A stretch of 64,000 bases of DNA from Lolliginicoccus lacisalsi (GCF_014841105.1 NZ_JACYWE010000007.1:151481-215480), one strand, 5' to 3'. Counted from the first letter of the stretch, positions 20,606-32,368 are shown. A program made the numbers and translations. The notes: generated by a model not told the origin, from the letters alone.

Positions 20606-21681
20606 AAGCGATCCTCGAGGGTGGAGCTAGCGAGCCTCGAGAGCTCGTCGGCGATCATCCGGGCCCGGTAGGAACTGATGCCCTCCACTGTGTGGATCTT
20701 CTCCGGGCGCGCGGCGAGCAACGCTTGCAGGGAACCGAACGCCTCGACGAGCTGCTCGATCTGGGAGACCGGCACCTTCGGCAGTTGCGCGAGGAATCGG
20801 TAGCCGCGAGGCGAGACTGTCATCTCATGGGAGTCGGCGGGGGTGTCATGCCCGAGCAGGCGCGCGAGCGCGCTGAGATCAAGCAGCATCGCATCGGACA
20901 ACCCGGCGAGCTGCGAGGCAACATCGTCGGCATCTGTGGCTGCCGGATTGCCCTGGTGCGGGAGATAATCGCGCAGCACGACGCGCAGGAGCTGATCGTT
21001 GTCGCCGAGCAGCTCGACCAGCTGGAGCGCGACCTGCCGCCCGTCCGTCCCGAGCTCGATGACGGCCCGGTCGATCTCGATGGCGATGCGCCGGACCATC
21101 TCGCAGCGCTGGATGACGAGCAGCACATCGCGGAGGCTGACGACGTCGTCGAGCTCCTCCACGGTCAGGGAGCGGGTAGCAGAGTCGAGCCGGTTCTTGT
21201 AGCGCTCGAGGGTAGCGATGGCCTGGTTGGCCCGCGACAGGATCGTCGCGGAATCCTCGAGCACATGACGCTGGCCCTGGGTGTAGATCGTCGCTATGCC
21301 CATCGATTGGCTCACGGAGATGACGGGGTGGCCGGTGTGGTGCGCGGTGCGCTCGGCCGTGCGATGCCGTGTGCCCGTCTCGGTGCTCGCGATCGACGGG
21401 TCCGGCACGAGGTGCACGTTGGCCCGGACGATGCGCGTGCCGTCCGCGGAGAGCACGACTGCTCCGTCCATCTTCGCGAGCTCGCGGAGCCGTGTCGGCG
21501 CGAACTCCACGTCGAGGCTGAACCCGCCGTCGCAGATCTGCTCGACGATCTCGTCGTGGCCGAGCACGATGAGCGCGCCGGTCCGCCCGCGAAGGATCCG
21601 CTCGAGCGCGGCGCGCAGTCCCGTTCCTGGCGCGAGCCGGGCGATGATCGACAGATCTGGCGAAAGGGCTCGGTGCGCCAC
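20602..21681 (-). CDS. disA: Diadenylate cyclase DisA
   Basis: Makes cyclic di-AMP from two ATP and scans DNA for lesions. 359 residues. The DAC domain holds KMDGAVVLS (DGA) and [10 protein letters not shown] (RHR); a linker helix bundle follows, then a C-terminal helix-hairpin-helix DNA-binding domain ([20 protein letters not shown]). Downstream of radA, separated by 106 bases, the usual pairing. Convergent with and overlapping the stop of the membrane protein gene. Confidence 0.97.
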   Translation of the reverse strand: MAHRALSPDLSIIARLAPGTGLRAALERILRGRTGALIVLGHDEIVEQICDGGFSLDVEFAPTRLRELAKMDGAVVLSADGTRIVRANVHLVPDPSIASTETGTRHRTAERTAHHTGHPVISVSQSMGIATIYTQGQRHVLEDSATILSRANQAIATLERYKNRLDSATRSLTVEELDDVVSLRDVLLVIQRCEMVRRIAIEIDRAVIELGTDGRQVALQLVELLGDNDQLLRVVLRDYLPHQGNPAATDADDVASQLAGLSDAMLLDLSALARLLGHDTPADSHEMTVSPRGYRFLAQLPKVPVSQIEQLVEAFGSLQALLAARPEKIHTVEGISSYRARMIADELSRLASSTLEDRF

Positions 21682-21728
21682 GGAACGCCTCCCTGCTTGT
21701 CCATGAAGACTGCTTGGCCACGATGAAA

Positions 21729-21750
21729 CCTGAATGAAGGCTACTTCAGG
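21729..21750. promoter_or_regulatory. Inverted repeat in the radA-disA gap
   Basis: CCTGAA - 10 bases - TTCAGG, perfect 6-base arms, about 50 bases upstream of the disA start. Size and spacing suit an operator, but the arms are short and could be chance. Confidence 0.25.
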
Positions 21751-21787
21751 GCGCGGCGCACCCCTCGATCGCCCCCGCGCGGGTCAT

Positions 21788-23185
21788 CTAGTCCCGTGGC
21801 AGCAGCGCGAGAGCCTCGGCCATGTCCCGGACACGCAGGGCCCGCACGGATTCCGGCAGGGCCTCGGAATCCGCGGGAACGATGGCACGGGTAAATCCCA
21901 GCCGTGCCGCTTCCTGCACCCGCCGGGCCACCCCGGGCACGCGCCGCACTTCGCCCGCGAGCCCGACCTCGCCGAGCACCACCGTCTTCTCCGGCAGGGC
22001 CCGGTCCCGCGCGCCCGACGCGACGGCCAGCGCGATGGCGAGGTCCGCGGAGGGCTCGGTGACGCGCATCCCGCCAACGGTCGCTGCGTACACCTCGGAG
22101 CCCGTGAGGGCCACCCCGCAGCGTCGCTCAAGCACCGCGAGGATCATCGCCACCCGTGCCCCATCGAGGCCGCTCACCGCGCGCCTCGGGGACGGGATGC
22201 CGCTGCCCGCGACCAAGGCCTGCACCTCGCCGAGCAACGGACGCTTGCCGTCCATCGCCACGGTGATCGCCGTCCCTGGCACGCTGTGCGCATGATGGTG
22301 CAGGAAGAGCCCTGACGGGTCCGAGACCTCGGCGATGCCGCCCTCCTGCATCTCGAAGCACCCGACCTCGTCGGTGGGGCCGAACCGGTTCTTGATGCCC
22401 CGGACCATGCGCAGTGTCGAGTTCTTGTCGCCCTCGAAGTGCAGGACCACATCGACGATGTGCTCGAGCGATCGGGGCCCGGCGACCGAGCCATCCTTGG
22501 TGACATGACCCACCAGCAGCACCGCGATGCCCGTTGACTTCGCCAGCGCCGTCAGCGCATTGGTCACCGCGCGCACCTGCGTCACCCCGCCCGTGGTGCC
22601 TTCGGAATCCGCCGCCCGCATCGTCTGCACCGAATCGACGATCAGCAAGCTCGGGCCCACTTGCTCGACATGACCGAGAATGGTCGCGAGCTCCGACTCC
22701 GAGGCGATCATGACCCGATCATGCAGGGCCCCCATGCGCTCGGCGCGCAACCGCACCTGTCCCGCGGATTCCTCGCCCGTGATGTAGAGCGCGACGTCGT
22801 TATCGGCCCAGCGGCGCACGACCTCGAGAAGCAGCGTGGACTTGCCCACGCCTGGCTCCCCGGCCAGCAGGATAACCGCGCCGGAGACCACGCCGCCGCC
22901 GAGGACCCGATCGAGCTCGCCGATTCCGGTGGAGCGGGTGGCTGCCTGCGTGCCCTCGACCTGGCTCAGTGGCTGCGCGGGGCTAGAAGGGAGGAGGCCT
23001 CCGGTGGTCGAGGCCACGCGGGACTCGGGCAGGGCCGACCGTTGCAGCGCTGACTTCTGCAGCGTCGAGAGCGCGGGCGCCTCCTCGATCGAGCCCCACG
23101 CGCCGCATTCGGGGCAGCGCCCCGCCCACTTGAAGGTGACATGCTGGCAGGCGGTGCAGCGGAAGCTCGTTCTGGTTCGGACCAC
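21788..23185 (-). CDS. radA: DNA repair protein RadA
   Basis: RecA-like helicase that processes recombination intermediates. 465 residues from GTG 23185. N-terminal C4 zinc finger (FRCTACQHVTFKWAGRCPEC), Walker A GEPGVGKS, the RadA-specific KNRFGPTDEVG motif, and a C-terminal Lon-like domain (VALTGSEVYAATVGGMRVTE). Upstream partner of disA. Confidence 0.97.
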   Translation of the reverse strand: MVRTRTSFRCTACQHVTFKWAGRCPECGAWGSIEEAPALSTLQKSALQRSALPESRVASTTGGLLPSSPAQPLSQVEGTQAATRSTGIGELDRVLGGGVVSGAVILLAGEPGVGKSTLLLEVVRRWADNDVALYITGEESAGQVRLRAERMGALHDRVMIASESELATILGHVEQVGPSLLIVDSVQTMRAADSEGTTGGVTQVRAVTNALTALAKSTGIAVLLVGHVTKDGSVAGPRSLEHIVDVVLHFEGDKNSTLRMVRGIKNRFGPTDEVGCFEMQEGGIAEVSDPSGLFLHHHAHSVPGTAITVAMDGKRPLLGEVQALVAGSGIPSPRRAVSGLDGARVAMILAVLERRCGVALTGSEVYAATVGGMRVTEPSADLAIALAVASGARDRALPEKTVVLGEVGLAGEVRRVPGVARRVQEAARLGFTRAIVPADSEALPESVRALRVRDMAEALALLPRD

Positions 23186-23282
23186 AATGCAGCAGGCTAG
23201 CTGATGACCCTGACATTTCTGGCCCGGGCGATTCCGGCTCGCTGCCGCGTGGCGCTGAGGACGGAATCCCGGAACGATGTAG

Positions 23283-23314
23283 CCCGGCCTGGCCCCTCGC
23301 GGTGCCAGGCCGGG
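23283..23314 (-). terminator. Terminator after lpqE
   Basis: Perfect 11-base stem CCCGGCCTGGC / GCCAGGCCGGG with a 10-base loop, 28 bases past the lpqE stop and upstream of the radA start. Confidence 0.8.
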
Positions 23315-23342
23315 AACGTGCTATGCGCCCTGCGTAGGGAAG

Positions 23343-23963
23343 TCAGTGCCCCAGCGGCTCGGCGGGCACGTAGGTGCGCTGCGAAGCGGCCCCGGCATCG
23401 ATCGGGACGTTGACGGTGACGTCGCCAGCCTCGGCGAAGGTGAAGGTGAACGGCACGGTCAGGCCGGGCCGCACGTCCGAGCTCATGTTCGACAGCTCGA
23501 CGCTGGGACGGTCGGCGTCCTCCTCCTCGAGCTCCTGCGGGGCGAGCCCGACCTCGAGGACACCACCAGCGGGAATCTCGAGCTCAGCGCCCTCGGGCAT
23601 GGCGACCTGCGCTTCGAAGGATTCGATGCCGAGCAGTGTGTCGCCGGTCGTCGCGCTGTTGTTGACAACGGTGAACACCAGGGAGGCGGTGTCCGCGCTA
23701 TCGAGCGGGTACGCGGTCTCGTCGCCCTCGAACACGACATGCGCGTTGCGCAGCCCGAGATCACCGATCTCCACCGCGCTGCCGGTGACCGATGCGACCT
23801 TGACGCCGGTCTGGGTGACCTGCCCGGCACCGCAGCCGGTCAGGACGAGCGCTGAGCTCGCGCCGAGCGCGAGCGTGATCGCAGCAAGGCGGTGCGAGCG
23901 CGTGCGCGAGCGCGAGGTGAGCACATCGGCTGGTGCGCGGTGCTGCGCTGTTGACGAAGTCAC
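23343..23963 (-). CDS. lpqE: LpqE-like lipoprotein
   Basis: 206 residues. A long basic N-terminus, then a signal peptide with lipobox LTGC (SALVLTGCGAGQVTQ), and a beta-rich extracytoplasmic domain (IGDLGLRNAHVVFEGD, MPEGAELEIPAGGVLEV). Position between radA and carD matches Rv3584 LpqE. Function unknown. Transcribed away from carD with 341 bases between. Confidence 0.85.
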   Translation of the reverse strand: MTSSTAQHRAPADVLTSRSRTRSHRLAAITLALGASSALVLTGCGAGQVTQTGVKVASVTGSAVEIGDLGLRNAHVVFEGDETAYPLDSADTASLVFTVVNNSATTGDTLLGIESFEAQVAMPEGAELEIPAGGVLEVGLAPQELEEEDADRPSVELSNMSSDVRPGLTVPFTFTFAEAGDVTVNVPIDAGAASQRTYVPAEPLGH

Positions 23964-24304
23964 GGTCGGTCCTCCCGGGCTCTTGATGATCGTGGAGCTG
24001 CGCGAGCCACCTGCCGCGCCCCGCGATCGCTTCCACTATGCAGAGTAGTTGGCCCGGGACCGGTCGTGCGCGGTGGGTGGGGTTTCTGGTCGTTTTGGTC
24101 CGCGGGCATCGCCTGCCCGCGCCGGGCGGGCGCGGGACTGGCGCTGGGAGCGTCAATCCTGGCCGGGGTGTTTGCAACTGCAAGCTCCGAAGAACCGCAG
24201 GTGAGCGGTGGTGCCTCAGCGTGGACGGCGCTGACCTGCAAGGACGGCATCCATTTAGGGGAGGCTCGTGTTAGCATAGTCATATCGAAAGGGGTACGGG
24301 ACAT
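23964..24304 (+). promoter_or_regulatory. lpqE-carD divergent region with carD promoter
   Basis: 341 bases with no supported gene. For carD, TAGCAT (24273-24278) or the overlapping CATAGT (24276-24281) can serve as -10, and AAAGGGG (24289-24295) is a strong ribosome site 9 bases before ATG 24305. A short frame from 24066 to 24308 looks hydrophobic in part, but it overlaps the carD start and lacks codon bias. Confidence 0.5.
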
Positions 24305-24790
24305 ATGAATTTCAGGGTCGGAGACACCGTTGTTTATCCCCATCACGGTGCAGCCACGATCGATGCTATTGAAACCCGAACCATTCGGGGTGAGCAGAAG
24401 GAGTACCTCGTACTGAAGGTGGCCCAGGGCGACCTGACGGTGCGGGTTCCCGCCGCCAACGCCGAGTACGTTGGCGTTCGTGACGTAGTTGGCGAGGAAG
24501 GCCTCGATCGGGTGTTCCAGGTCCTGCGGGAATCGCACACCGAGGAGCCGACCAACTGGTCCCGCCGTTACAAGGCCAACCTGGAGAAGCTTGCTTCCGG
24601 GGATGTGAACAAGGTCGCCGAGGTCGTGCGCGACCTGTGGCGCCGCGATCAGGATCGTGGCTTGTCGGCCGGCGAGAAGCGGATGCTCGCGAAGGCCCGG
24701 CAGATCCTCGTGGGCGAGCTCGCTCTCGCCGAGGGCACTGACGATGTCAAGGCCGCCTCGATGCTCGATGAGGTCCTTGTCGCCTCGTGA
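24305..24790 (+). CDS. carD: RNA polymerase-binding transcription regulator CarD
   Basis: 161 residues. Binds the RNA polymerase beta subunit and stabilises open complexes at rRNA and other promoters. N-terminal Tudor-like RNAP-interaction domain ([20 protein letters not shown]) and C-terminal helical DNA-binding domain with the wedge Trp in [14 protein letters not shown]. Essential in mycobacteria. ispD follows after 49 bases with its own -10. Confidence 0.97.
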   Translation: MNFRVGDTVVYPHHGAATIDAIETRTIRGEQKEYLVLKVAQGDLTVRVPAANAEYVGVRDVVGEEGLDRVFQVLRESHTEEPTNWSRRYKANLEKLASGDVNKVAEVVRDLWRRDQDRGLSAGEKRMLAKARQILVGELALAEGTDDVKAASMLDEVLVAS

Positions 24791-24825
24791 TGCCGAGGCA
24801 TCCTGATCGGCACTATCCTGGCGCG

Positions 24826-24831
24826 TAGCAT
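24826..24831 (+). promoter_or_regulatory. -10 box for ispD
   Basis: TAGCAT (TANNNT), 8 bases before GTG 24840; leaderless arrangement that supports this start. Confidence 0.5.
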
Positions 24832-24839
24832 CGCCTGGT

Positions 24840-25535
24840 GTGAATAGCACGTCAATCCGGACCGTGGCCCTGGTGCCCGCAGCTGGCAAGGGGACTCGTC
24901 TCGGTGGGGCGCTCCCGAAGGCCTTCATGGCCCTCGGTGGGCGCCCCTTATTGTCCTGGGCAGTAGCGGGATTGCGCGATTCCGGCGTGATCGACCACAT
25001 CATCGTCGTCGCGCCCGCTGACCGTCTCGCCGAGGCCCAGGAGATCGCAGGCCCCCGGGCCAGCGTCGTCGCCGGGGGAGCGGAGCGCGCGGATTCCGTC
25101 CGCGCGGGGCTCGCCGCGCTCGAAGGCGCCCACCACGTGCTCGTCCACGACGCAGCCCGGGCCCTCACGCCGCCTTCCGTGATCGTTCGTGTGGCAGAGG
25201 CGCTGTGGTCGGGCGAGGATGCCGTGATCCCCGTGCTCCCGGTGACCGACACCGTCAAGACGATCGACGAGCACGGCTATGTGGCAGGCACGCCGGCCCG
25301 CGCCACGCTGCGAGCAGTGCAGACGCCCCAGGGATTCAGGGTTCCGGTGCTGCGCGCGGCGCACGCCGCGGCGCTCGCTGCCGACGACCTGACCGATGAC
25401 GCGATGGCGTGCGAGCGCCATGGCGTGCCGGTGCGGACGGTGCCCGGCGATCCGCTCGCCTTCAAGATCACCACTCCGCTCGACCTCCGGCTAGCCGAGT
25501 CGCTCGTCGCGGCGCGGGCCGATCCGCGCGCCTGA
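24840..25535 (+). CDS. ispD: 2-C-methyl-D-erythritol 4-phosphate cytidylyltransferase
   Basis: Third enzyme of the MEP isoprenoid pathway. 231 residues from GTG 24840. Nucleotide-binding [48 protein letters not shown] and [14 protein letters not shown] are intact. Directly ahead of ispF. The pathway feeds the prenyl tails used by MenA in the same window. Confidence 0.96.
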   Translation: MNSTSIRTVALVPAAGKGTRLGGALPKAFMALGGRPLLSWAVAGLRDSGVIDHIIVVAPADRLAEAQEIAGPRASVVAGGAERADSVRAGLAALEGAHHVLVHDAARALTPPSVIVRVAEALWSGEDAVIPVLPVTDTVKTIDEHGYVAGTPARATLRAVQTPQGFRVPVLRAAHAAALAADDLTDDAMACERHGVPVRTVPGDPLAFKITTPLDLRLAESLVAARADPRA

Positions 25536-25548
25536 GATCGCGAGCGGA

Positions 25549-25554
25549 TAGAGT
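25549..25554 (+). promoter_or_regulatory. -10 box for ispF
   Basis: TAGAGT (TANNNT), 7 bases before GTG 25562. It suggests ispF can be transcribed as a leaderless mRNA independent of ispD. Confidence 0.45.
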
Positions 25555-25561
25555 CGGGTGC

Positions 25562-26032
25562 GTGATGCGCGTGGGAATCGGGACCGATGTCCATCCGGTC
25601 GAGCCTGGCCGACCGTGCTGGATGGCCGGCCTGCTCTTCGAGGGGGAATCCGGCTGCACCGGGCACTCCGACGGTGATGTCGCCGCGCACGCGCTGTGCG
25701 ACGCGCTGCTCTCCGCGGCCGGGCTAGGGGACCTTGGCGCTGTCTTCGGCACCGGCCGACCCGAGCTGGACGGCGTCAGCGGCGCGGCGCTGCTCGAGCA
25801 CGTGCGCGACATGCTCGCCGAGTCCGGATACGCCATCAGCAATGCCGCCGTGCAGGTCATTGGCAATCGGCCGCGGATCGGGCCGCGCCGCCGGGAGGCC
25901 GAGGAGGTCCTCGGCGGCATACTCGGCGCGCCCGTCTCGGTCTCCGCGACCACCACCGACGGGCTGGGCCTGACCGGTCGCGGCGAAGGCATCGCCGCCG
26001 TCGCGACAGCCCTGATCTCGACGGCGAACTGA
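25562..26032 (+). CDS. ispF: 2-C-methyl-D-erythritol 2,4-cyclodiphosphate synthase
   Basis: Cyclises CDP-ME 2-phosphate in the MEP pathway. 156 residues from GTG 25562; ATG 25565 is equally possible. Zinc ligands in [12 protein letters not shown] and [14 protein letters not shown], active-site [18 protein letters not shown]. Trimeric enzyme of normal length. Confidence 0.96.
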   Translation: MMRVGIGTDVHPVEPGRPCWMAGLLFEGESGCTGHSDGDVAAHALCDALLSAAGLGDLGAVFGTGRPELDGVSGAALLEHVRDMLAESGYAISNAAVQVIGNRPRIGPRRREAEEVLGGILGAPVSVSATTTDGLGLTGRGEGIAAVATALISTAN

Positions 26033-26079
26033 TCTGCCGATCGCGGTCCGTGGATTCGAGAATGCACGGGCCGACCAAG

Positions 26080-26085
26080 TACGAT
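26080..26085 (+). promoter_or_regulatory. -10 box for cysS
   Basis: TACGAT (TANNNT), 8 bases before GTG 26094; leaderless arrangement. Confidence 0.5.
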
Positions 26086-26093
26086 GATGCGTT

Positions 26094-27497
<1,404 letters not shown>

Positions 27498-27540
27498 CGC
27501 TTCCGCGGTTCGCGCGCGGAAGGAGAGATCGAGGGACACA

Positions 27541-28509
27541 ATGCCAGGAAACTCCAGCCGCCGGGGCGCGGTCCGTAAATCCGGCACCAAGAAGGGCGCG
27601 GTCAAGGGCACCGGTGGCAAGCGGCGCCGTGGGCTCGAGGGCCGGGGCGCCACCCCGCCAGCGGAGATGCGGGTCGGCCACCCTGCCGCGCGCCGTGCTG
27701 CCGTGCAGGCCAAGGCCCGGCAGGGCCGGGCCGGGGCCCAGGCCGCGCGCCGCCGGGCTGGAGAAGGGCCGGAGCTCGTGCTCGGCCGCAACCCCGTCGT
27801 CGAGTGCCTCCGCGCCGGGGTGCCCGCCACCGCGCTGTACGTCGCGGTGGAGAGCGATCCGGACGAGCGTGTCACGGAGGCCGTGCAATACGTGGCCAAC
27901 AAGGGAATCCCGCTGCTCGAGGTGCCCAAGCAGGACCTCGACCGGATGACCACGAACGGCATGCACCAGGGCATCGCCCTGCAGGTGCCGGCATATGAGT
28001 ACATGCACGCCGACGACCTGATGCGCGCGGCCCACGAATCACCTGATCCGGGTCTCGTCGTGGTTCTCGACAACATCACTGATCCGCGCAACCTCGGCGC
28101 CGTCATCCGGTCCACCGCGGCGTTCGGCGGGGATGGCGTGCTCATCCCGGAGCGGCGCTCGGCGAGCGTCACGGCCGTGGCCTGGCGCACCAGCGCCGGA
28201 GCGGCCGCCCGCATCCCCGTGGCGCGCGCGACCAACCTCACCCGGACGCTCAAGCACTTCCAGGAAAACGGCTACTTCGTGGTGGGGCTCGACACCGAGG
28301 GCGCGGTGCCCCTCGATGAGTTCACCAGTGTTGATGTGCCGCTGGTGATCGTCGTCGGCTCCGAGGGCAAGGGCCTTTCCCGGCTGGTCCGGGAGACCTG
28401 CGACGTGATCGTCAGCGTCCCCATGGCGGATGTCGTCGAGTCGCTCAATGCCTCCGTCGCCGCCGGAGTGGTGCTTGCCGATATCGCCCGGCAGCGCCGC
28501 CAGCGCTGA
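27541..28509 (+). CDS. rlmB: 23S rRNA 2'-O-methyltransferase, RlmB/TrmH type
   Basis: 322 residues; AGGAGAG and GAGGG precede ATG 27541. A long basic N-terminal extension (about 75 residues, Arg/Lys/Gly rich) probably contacts RNA. The L30e-like substrate-binding domain starts at [15 protein letters not shown]; the SPOUT knot motifs are [27 protein letters not shown] and [17 protein letters not shown]. Matches Rv3579c downstream of cysS. Confidence 0.95.
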   Translation: MPGNSSRRGAVRKSGTKKGAVKGTGGKRRRGLEGRGATPPAEMRVGHPAARRAAVQAKARQGRAGAQAARRRAGEGPELVLGRNPVVECLRAGVPATALYVAVESDPDERVTEAVQYVANKGIPLLEVPKQDLDRMTTNGMHQGIALQVPAYEYMHADDLMRAAHESPDPGLVVVLDNITDPRNLGAVIRSTAAFGGDGVLIPERRSASVTAVAWRTSAGAAARIPVARATNLTRTLKHFQENGYFVVGLDTEGAVPLDEFTSVDVPLVIVVGSEGKGLSRLVRETCDVIVSVPMADVVESLNASVAAGVVLADIARQRRQR

Positions 28510-28666
28510 GCAACTGTCGGGCCGGTGCCGCGCGAAAGATCTGCTAGTCGTTGTCATCATCCGGCAGGGTGTGTCGCGGCGGGTCGCGTGACATCGACCA
28601 GCAAGTTCGCGACAACCGAGCTCGCGGGCCCCGGGGCTACCAGGTCCACAGCCCCACGCAAGCGGA

Positions 28667-28697
28667 GGGCCCCGGCAGGAGATTCCTGCCGGGGCCC
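28667..28697. terminator. Bidirectional terminator between rlmB and the acyl-CoA oxidase gene
   Basis: Perfect 14-base stem GGGCCCCGGCAGGA / TCCTGCCGGGGCCC with a 3-base loop, 16 bases past the stop of the minus-strand gene. The rest of 28510-28713 holds no supported gene. Confidence 0.9.
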
Positions 28698-28713
28698 TTG
28701 CGCTGCAGCGTGG

Positions 28714-30636
28714 CTATTCGCGCTCATAGACGTTGGCGTCGTTGAGCATGGACGCCCGCAGCATGCTCTCGGGAACGCCGAGGCCCTCGACGAGGGTGAG
28801 CGCATGCGGGCGCAATGCCTCGCATAGCTCGTTGACGCCACGGCGGACCGCCTTGGCGCGCTCCACCGACATGAAGCGGTGCATGATGAACCAGTCGCGG
28901 TCGGCCTCGAGCTCGGTGAACACGTAGAGGTCGCAGAGCGTCTCGGCGATCTTGCGGGCCTCCTCGTCCTGGATGAGCTCGATGGCGTCGATGAACTCCT
29001 CGAGGATCAAGCGGTCAATGTGCGATGCGCCGGCCTTGAGGATGTGGTCCTGGGCGTTATTGAACGCCTTGAACGCGTCCCCGTTCTTCGCGCCATTGCG
29101 CAGCCGCTGCACGGCGGTGCGGACGAGGTAGTCCTCGCGGTCCGCGAAGAGCTGCAACTGGACGGCCCGCTTGGACAGGTCGCCCTCCTCGACGCTCTCG
29201 TCTCCGCGATCGAAGAGGGTCTGGATCATCTGCCGCACGCCGGAGCGCTCCCGGACGACGTCGCCAGCCATGGTCGCGGCGAAGCGGATCCAGTCGGTGG
29301 CGTCGTAGTCGCGCACCTCGTCTGCGTAGGAGGTGAGCAGTTCCTTGGCCACGAGCTGGGTGAGGACGGTGTTGTCGCCCTCGAACGTGGTGAAGACATC
29401 CGTGTCGGCCTTGAGGGTGACGAGCCGGTTCTCCGAGAGATATCCGGCACCGCCGCATGCCTCGCGGGATTCCTGGATGGCCCGGGTCGCATGCCAGGTC
29501 TGCGCCACCTTCAGGCCGGCGGCCCGCTTCTCCAGCGCGCGCTGCGCCTCAGGGTCGGTGTTCTGCCCGGTCTGGATGAGGTGCATCTTGCGCACGAGGT
29601 CGTTCTGCGCGAAGCCCAGCGCGTAGGACTTCGCGATGAGGGGCAGCAGGCGCCGCTGGTGCGCGAGATAGTCGAGCAGCACGTTCTCCGGCTCGTCCTT
29701 GGCAGGACGGAACTGGCGGCGCTTGAGCGCGTAGCGGGTAGCGATGCTCAGCGCAACGCGGGCCGCGGCCGCCGCGGCGCCGCCAACGCTGATGCGGCCG
29801 CGCACGAGGGTGCCGAGCGTGGTGAAGAACCGGCGGCTATCGGTCTCGATCTCGGAACGGTAGGTGCCGTCCTCCTCGACCTCGGCGTACCGATTGAGCA
29901 GGTTCTCGCGCGGGATGCGCACGTTGTCGAACATGATGCGGCCGTTGTCCACGCCGCCGAGACCACCCTTGTGCCCGCAGTCGGAGGTGGTGACGCCGGG
30001 GGGGTCGCCGCCGTTCTCGTCGCGGATGGGAATGACGACGCAATGCACGCCGTGCGATTCGCCCTCGGTGATCAGCTGCGCGAACACCGCGGCTATGGTG
30101 GCATGCTCGGCCGCGCCACCGATGTAGTCCTTGCGGGACGACGGGGTGGGCGAGTTGATCACGAACTCCTGGGTGCCCGGATCATAGGTGGCGGTCGTCT
30201 CGAGCTGCTGGACGTCACTGCCATGCCCGGACTCGGTCATCGCGAAGCAGCCGAGCAGGTCGAGGTTGATCAGGGGGCGGATGTACTTGTCGTGATGGCG
30301 CTTGGTGCCCAGGTTCTCGACCGCGCCGCCGAAAAGGCCCCATTGCACGCCGGCCTTCACGGTGAGCGAGAGATCCGCGTAGGCGAGCATCTCGAAGCCC
30401 GCCACCGCCGCGCCGACGTCACCGGTCCCGCCGTTCTCCTGGCGGAAGCCGCTCTCGGCGTAGCCGGTCTCGACGAGCGCGTGCATCTGCTCGAGGGCGC
30501 GCGCTCGAGCGGCCTTGGTGTCGAGGGTCGGGTCGGAGGCGAAGATGTCGGCGGGAAGGTATTCACGGCACTGCTCACGGACCTCTTTCCAGGGGCCGTC
30601 GAGTGCCTCGCGCAGGTATTGCCCAGTGCTGGTCAT
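28714..30636 (-). CDS. Acyl-CoA oxidase/dehydrogenase family flavoenzyme
   Basis: 640 residues, much longer than ordinary acyl-CoA dehydrogenases (about 380), in the range of acyl-CoA oxidases. FAD/substrate motifs CFAMTESGHGSDVQQLETTA and KDYIGGAAEHATIAAVFAQL, adenine-side SREACGGAGYLSENR, and the catalytic Glu in TTFEGDNTVLTQLVAKELL, which is oxidase-like. The C-terminal 190 residues are helical. Predicted to oxidise fatty acyl-CoA in beta-oxidation; oxidase versus dehydrogenase cannot be settled here. Monocistronic on the minus strand. Confidence 0.88.
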   Translation of the reverse strand: MTSTGQYLREALDGPWKEVREQCREYLPADIFASDPTLDTKAARARALEQMHALVETGYAESGFRQENGGTGDVGAAVAGFEMLAYADLSLTVKAGVQWGLFGGAVENLGTKRHHDKYIRPLINLDLLGCFAMTESGHGSDVQQLETTATYDPGTQEFVINSPTPSSRKDYIGGAAEHATIAAVFAQLITEGESHGVHCVVIPIRDENGGDPPGVTTSDCGHKGGLGGVDNGRIMFDNVRIPRENLLNRYAEVEEDGTYRSEIETDSRRFFTTLGTLVRGRISVGGAAAAAARVALSIATRYALKRRQFRPAKDEPENVLLDYLAHQRRLLPLIAKSYALGFAQNDLVRKMHLIQTGQNTDPEAQRALEKRAAGLKVAQTWHATRAIQESREACGGAGYLSENRLVTLKADTDVFTTFEGDNTVLTQLVAKELLTSYADEVRDYDATDWIRFAATMAGDVVRERSGVRQMIQTLFDRGDESVEEGDLSKRAVQLQLFADREDYLVRTAVQRLRNGAKNGDAFKAFNNAQDHILKAGASHIDRLILEEFIDAIELIQDEEARKIAETLCDLYVFTELEADRDWFIMHRFMSVERAKAVRRGVNELCEALRPHALTLVEGLGVPESMLRASMLNDANVYERE

Positions 30637-30739
30637 GACTTCGACGATAACCGCACTCGCGAGGGTTAGCAGGGTGTTCTCAGGGCCTGCTCAGGAACGC
30701 GTCCATGCGGCACACCGTCGCTGGTGCCATCATGGGGGC

Positions 30740-30976
30740 ATGATGATGGTGCTCCTGGCGGTCGTGGCGATCACGTTGCTCGTGCTGGCCGTGGCGACGA
30801 TCATGCGGCTCAGCGCGACACCGGCACCGGGTGACTCGCGACCGGCGCTGCCAGTGCAGCGCAGCGCGGCGGAGGAGGAGCTGCGGCGCCGCTTCGCGGC
30901 CGGGGAGCTGACCGAGATCGAGTACATCGAGAAGCTCGGCATCCTGCGCATGGACGACGAGCGGGACCTGCCGTAG
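30740..30976 (+). CDS. Small membrane protein with SHOCT domain
   Basis: 78 residues. One N-terminal membrane helix (MVLLAVVAITLLVLAVATI), a short linker, then a SHOCT motif (AEEELRRRFAAGELTEIEYIEKLGIL). Three consecutive ATG codons start it. SHOCT domains are short C-terminal oligomerisation modules of unknown role. It lies between the minus-strand oxidase gene and hemL. Confidence 0.8.
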   Translation: MMMVLLAVVAITLLVLAVATIMRLSATPAPGDSRPALPVQRSAAEEELRRRFAAGELTEIEYIEKLGILRMDDERDLP

Positions 30977-31033
30977 CCCCGGTACTACACCCCGTCGTCG
31001 ACGTTCGCGCGGCAAGCTGGAACACGGGTAGCC

Positions 31034-32368
31034 GTGACCGAGCCCCACGACCACGCCCACGTGCCCCGTTCCGCCCAGCTCTTCGAGCGTGCCTCCCGCG
31101 TTATCCCCGGGGGAGTGAACTCGCCCGTGCGAGCGTTCGGTGCCGTCGGGGGAGTGCCACGGTTCATCCGGGAGGCGCGCGGCCCCTGGCTCGTGGATGT
31201 CGATGGCAATCGCTATGTGGACCTGATCTGCTCCTGGGGGCCGATGATCCTCGGGCACGCTCATCCTGCCGTGGTCGAGGCAGTGCGCGAGGCAACGCTG
31301 AAGGGCACCTCGTTCGGAGCGCCCACCGAGGGGGAGGTCGAGCTCGCCGAGGAGATCGTGCGCCGCGTGGAGCCGGTGGACCAGGTGCGGCTGGTCAACT
31401 CGGGCACGGAAGCGACGATGAGCGCGGTGCGGCTGGCCCGTGGCTTCACCGGGCGCAGCAAGATCATCAAGTTCGCTGGCTGCTACCACGGGCACGTCGA
31501 TTCCCTTCTCGCGCACGCGGGCTCCGGAGTCGCGACCTATGCCCTGCCCACCTCGCCTGGGGTCACCGGCGCGCAGGCCGCCGAGACGATCGTGCTGCCA
31601 TACAACGATCTCGGCGCGGTCCGGGAGGCATTCGCCCGGCACCAGGGCGAGATCGCGGCCGTGATCACCGAGGCCGCGGCGGGCAACATGGGCGCGGTCG
31701 CGCCGCTGCCCGGGTTCAACGAGGGACTGCGCGTGGCCTGCCAGGAGAACGGCGCGCTGCTCATCATGGATGAGGTGATGACAGGCTTCCGGGTCAGCGC
31801 TTCCGGCTGGCATGGCATCGACGGCGTGGCCGGGGACCTCTACACCTTCGGCAAGGTCATGAGCGGTGGCCTGCCAGCAGCGGCATTCGGCGGCCGGGCC
31901 GACATCATGGCCCATCTCGCTCCAGGCGGATCCGTCTACCAGGCCGGGACGCTCTCGGGAAACCCGGTGGCCGTGGCGGCGGGCCTCGCGACGCTGCGCC
32001 ATGCGACCCCCGAGGTCTATGCCGCGCTGCGGCGCAATCATGCCGCGCTGCGCGAGCTGCTCGCCGATGCGCTCGATGAGGTGGGCATCGCGCACCATGT
32101 CCAATCAGCGGCAACAATGGTGAGCGTGTTCTTCACCGATCATTCCGTGCAAGACTATGCACAGGTGAAGGCGAGCGAGACGTGGCGATATCCGGCGTTC
32201 TTCCATGCCCTCCTCGAGCGGGGCGTGTACGCGCCACCGAGCGCGTTCGAGGCATGGTTCGTCTCGGCGGCCCTCGATGAGGAGGCGTTCGAGGTGATCG
32301 CACGCGCGGTGCCAGCAGCGGCGAAGGCCGCGGCGGCCGCGACACCGCCCGAGACCGTGAAGGCCTGA
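31034..32368 (+). CDS. hemL: Glutamate-1-semialdehyde 2,1-aminomutase
   Basis: 444 residues from GTG 31034. PLP enzyme that forms 5-aminolevulinate for heme. [33 protein letters not shown], the Asp of [12 protein letters not shown] and the PLP-lysine in [17 protein letters not shown] are present. Heads a cluster with the cytochrome c maturation genes, as in Rv0524-Rv0529, linking heme supply with heme attachment. Confidence 0.96.
   Translation: MTEPHDHAHVPRSAQLFERASRVIPGGVNSPVRAFGAVGGVPRFIREARGPWLVDVDGNRYVDLICSWGPMILGHAHPAVVEAVREATLKGTSFGAPTEGEVELAEEIVRRVEPVDQVRLVNSGTEATMSAVRLARGFTGRSKIIKFAGCYHGHVDSLLAHAGSGVATYALPTSPGVTGAQAAETIVLPYNDLGAVREAFARHQGEIAAVITEAAAGNMGAVAPLPGFNEGLRVACQENGALLIMDEVMTGFRVSASGWHGIDGVAGDLYTFGKVMSGGLPAAAFGGRADIMAHLAPGGSVYQAGTLSGNPVAVAAGLATLRHATPEVYAALRRNHAALRELLADALDEVGIAHHVQSAATMVSVFFTDHSVQDYAQVKASETWRYPAFFHALLERGVYAPPSAFEAWFVSAALDEEAFEVIARAVPAAAKAAAAATPPETVKA

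Noticed and set aside
24066-24308. 80-codon frame just upstream of carD
   Set aside because: It overlaps the carD ribosome site and start, and looks like random high-GC translation.
28543-28592. 16-codon minus-strand ORF ending in Asp-Asp-Asp-Asn-Asp
   Set aside because: Too short to judge, no ribosome site or -10 visible, and no homologue that I can recall.
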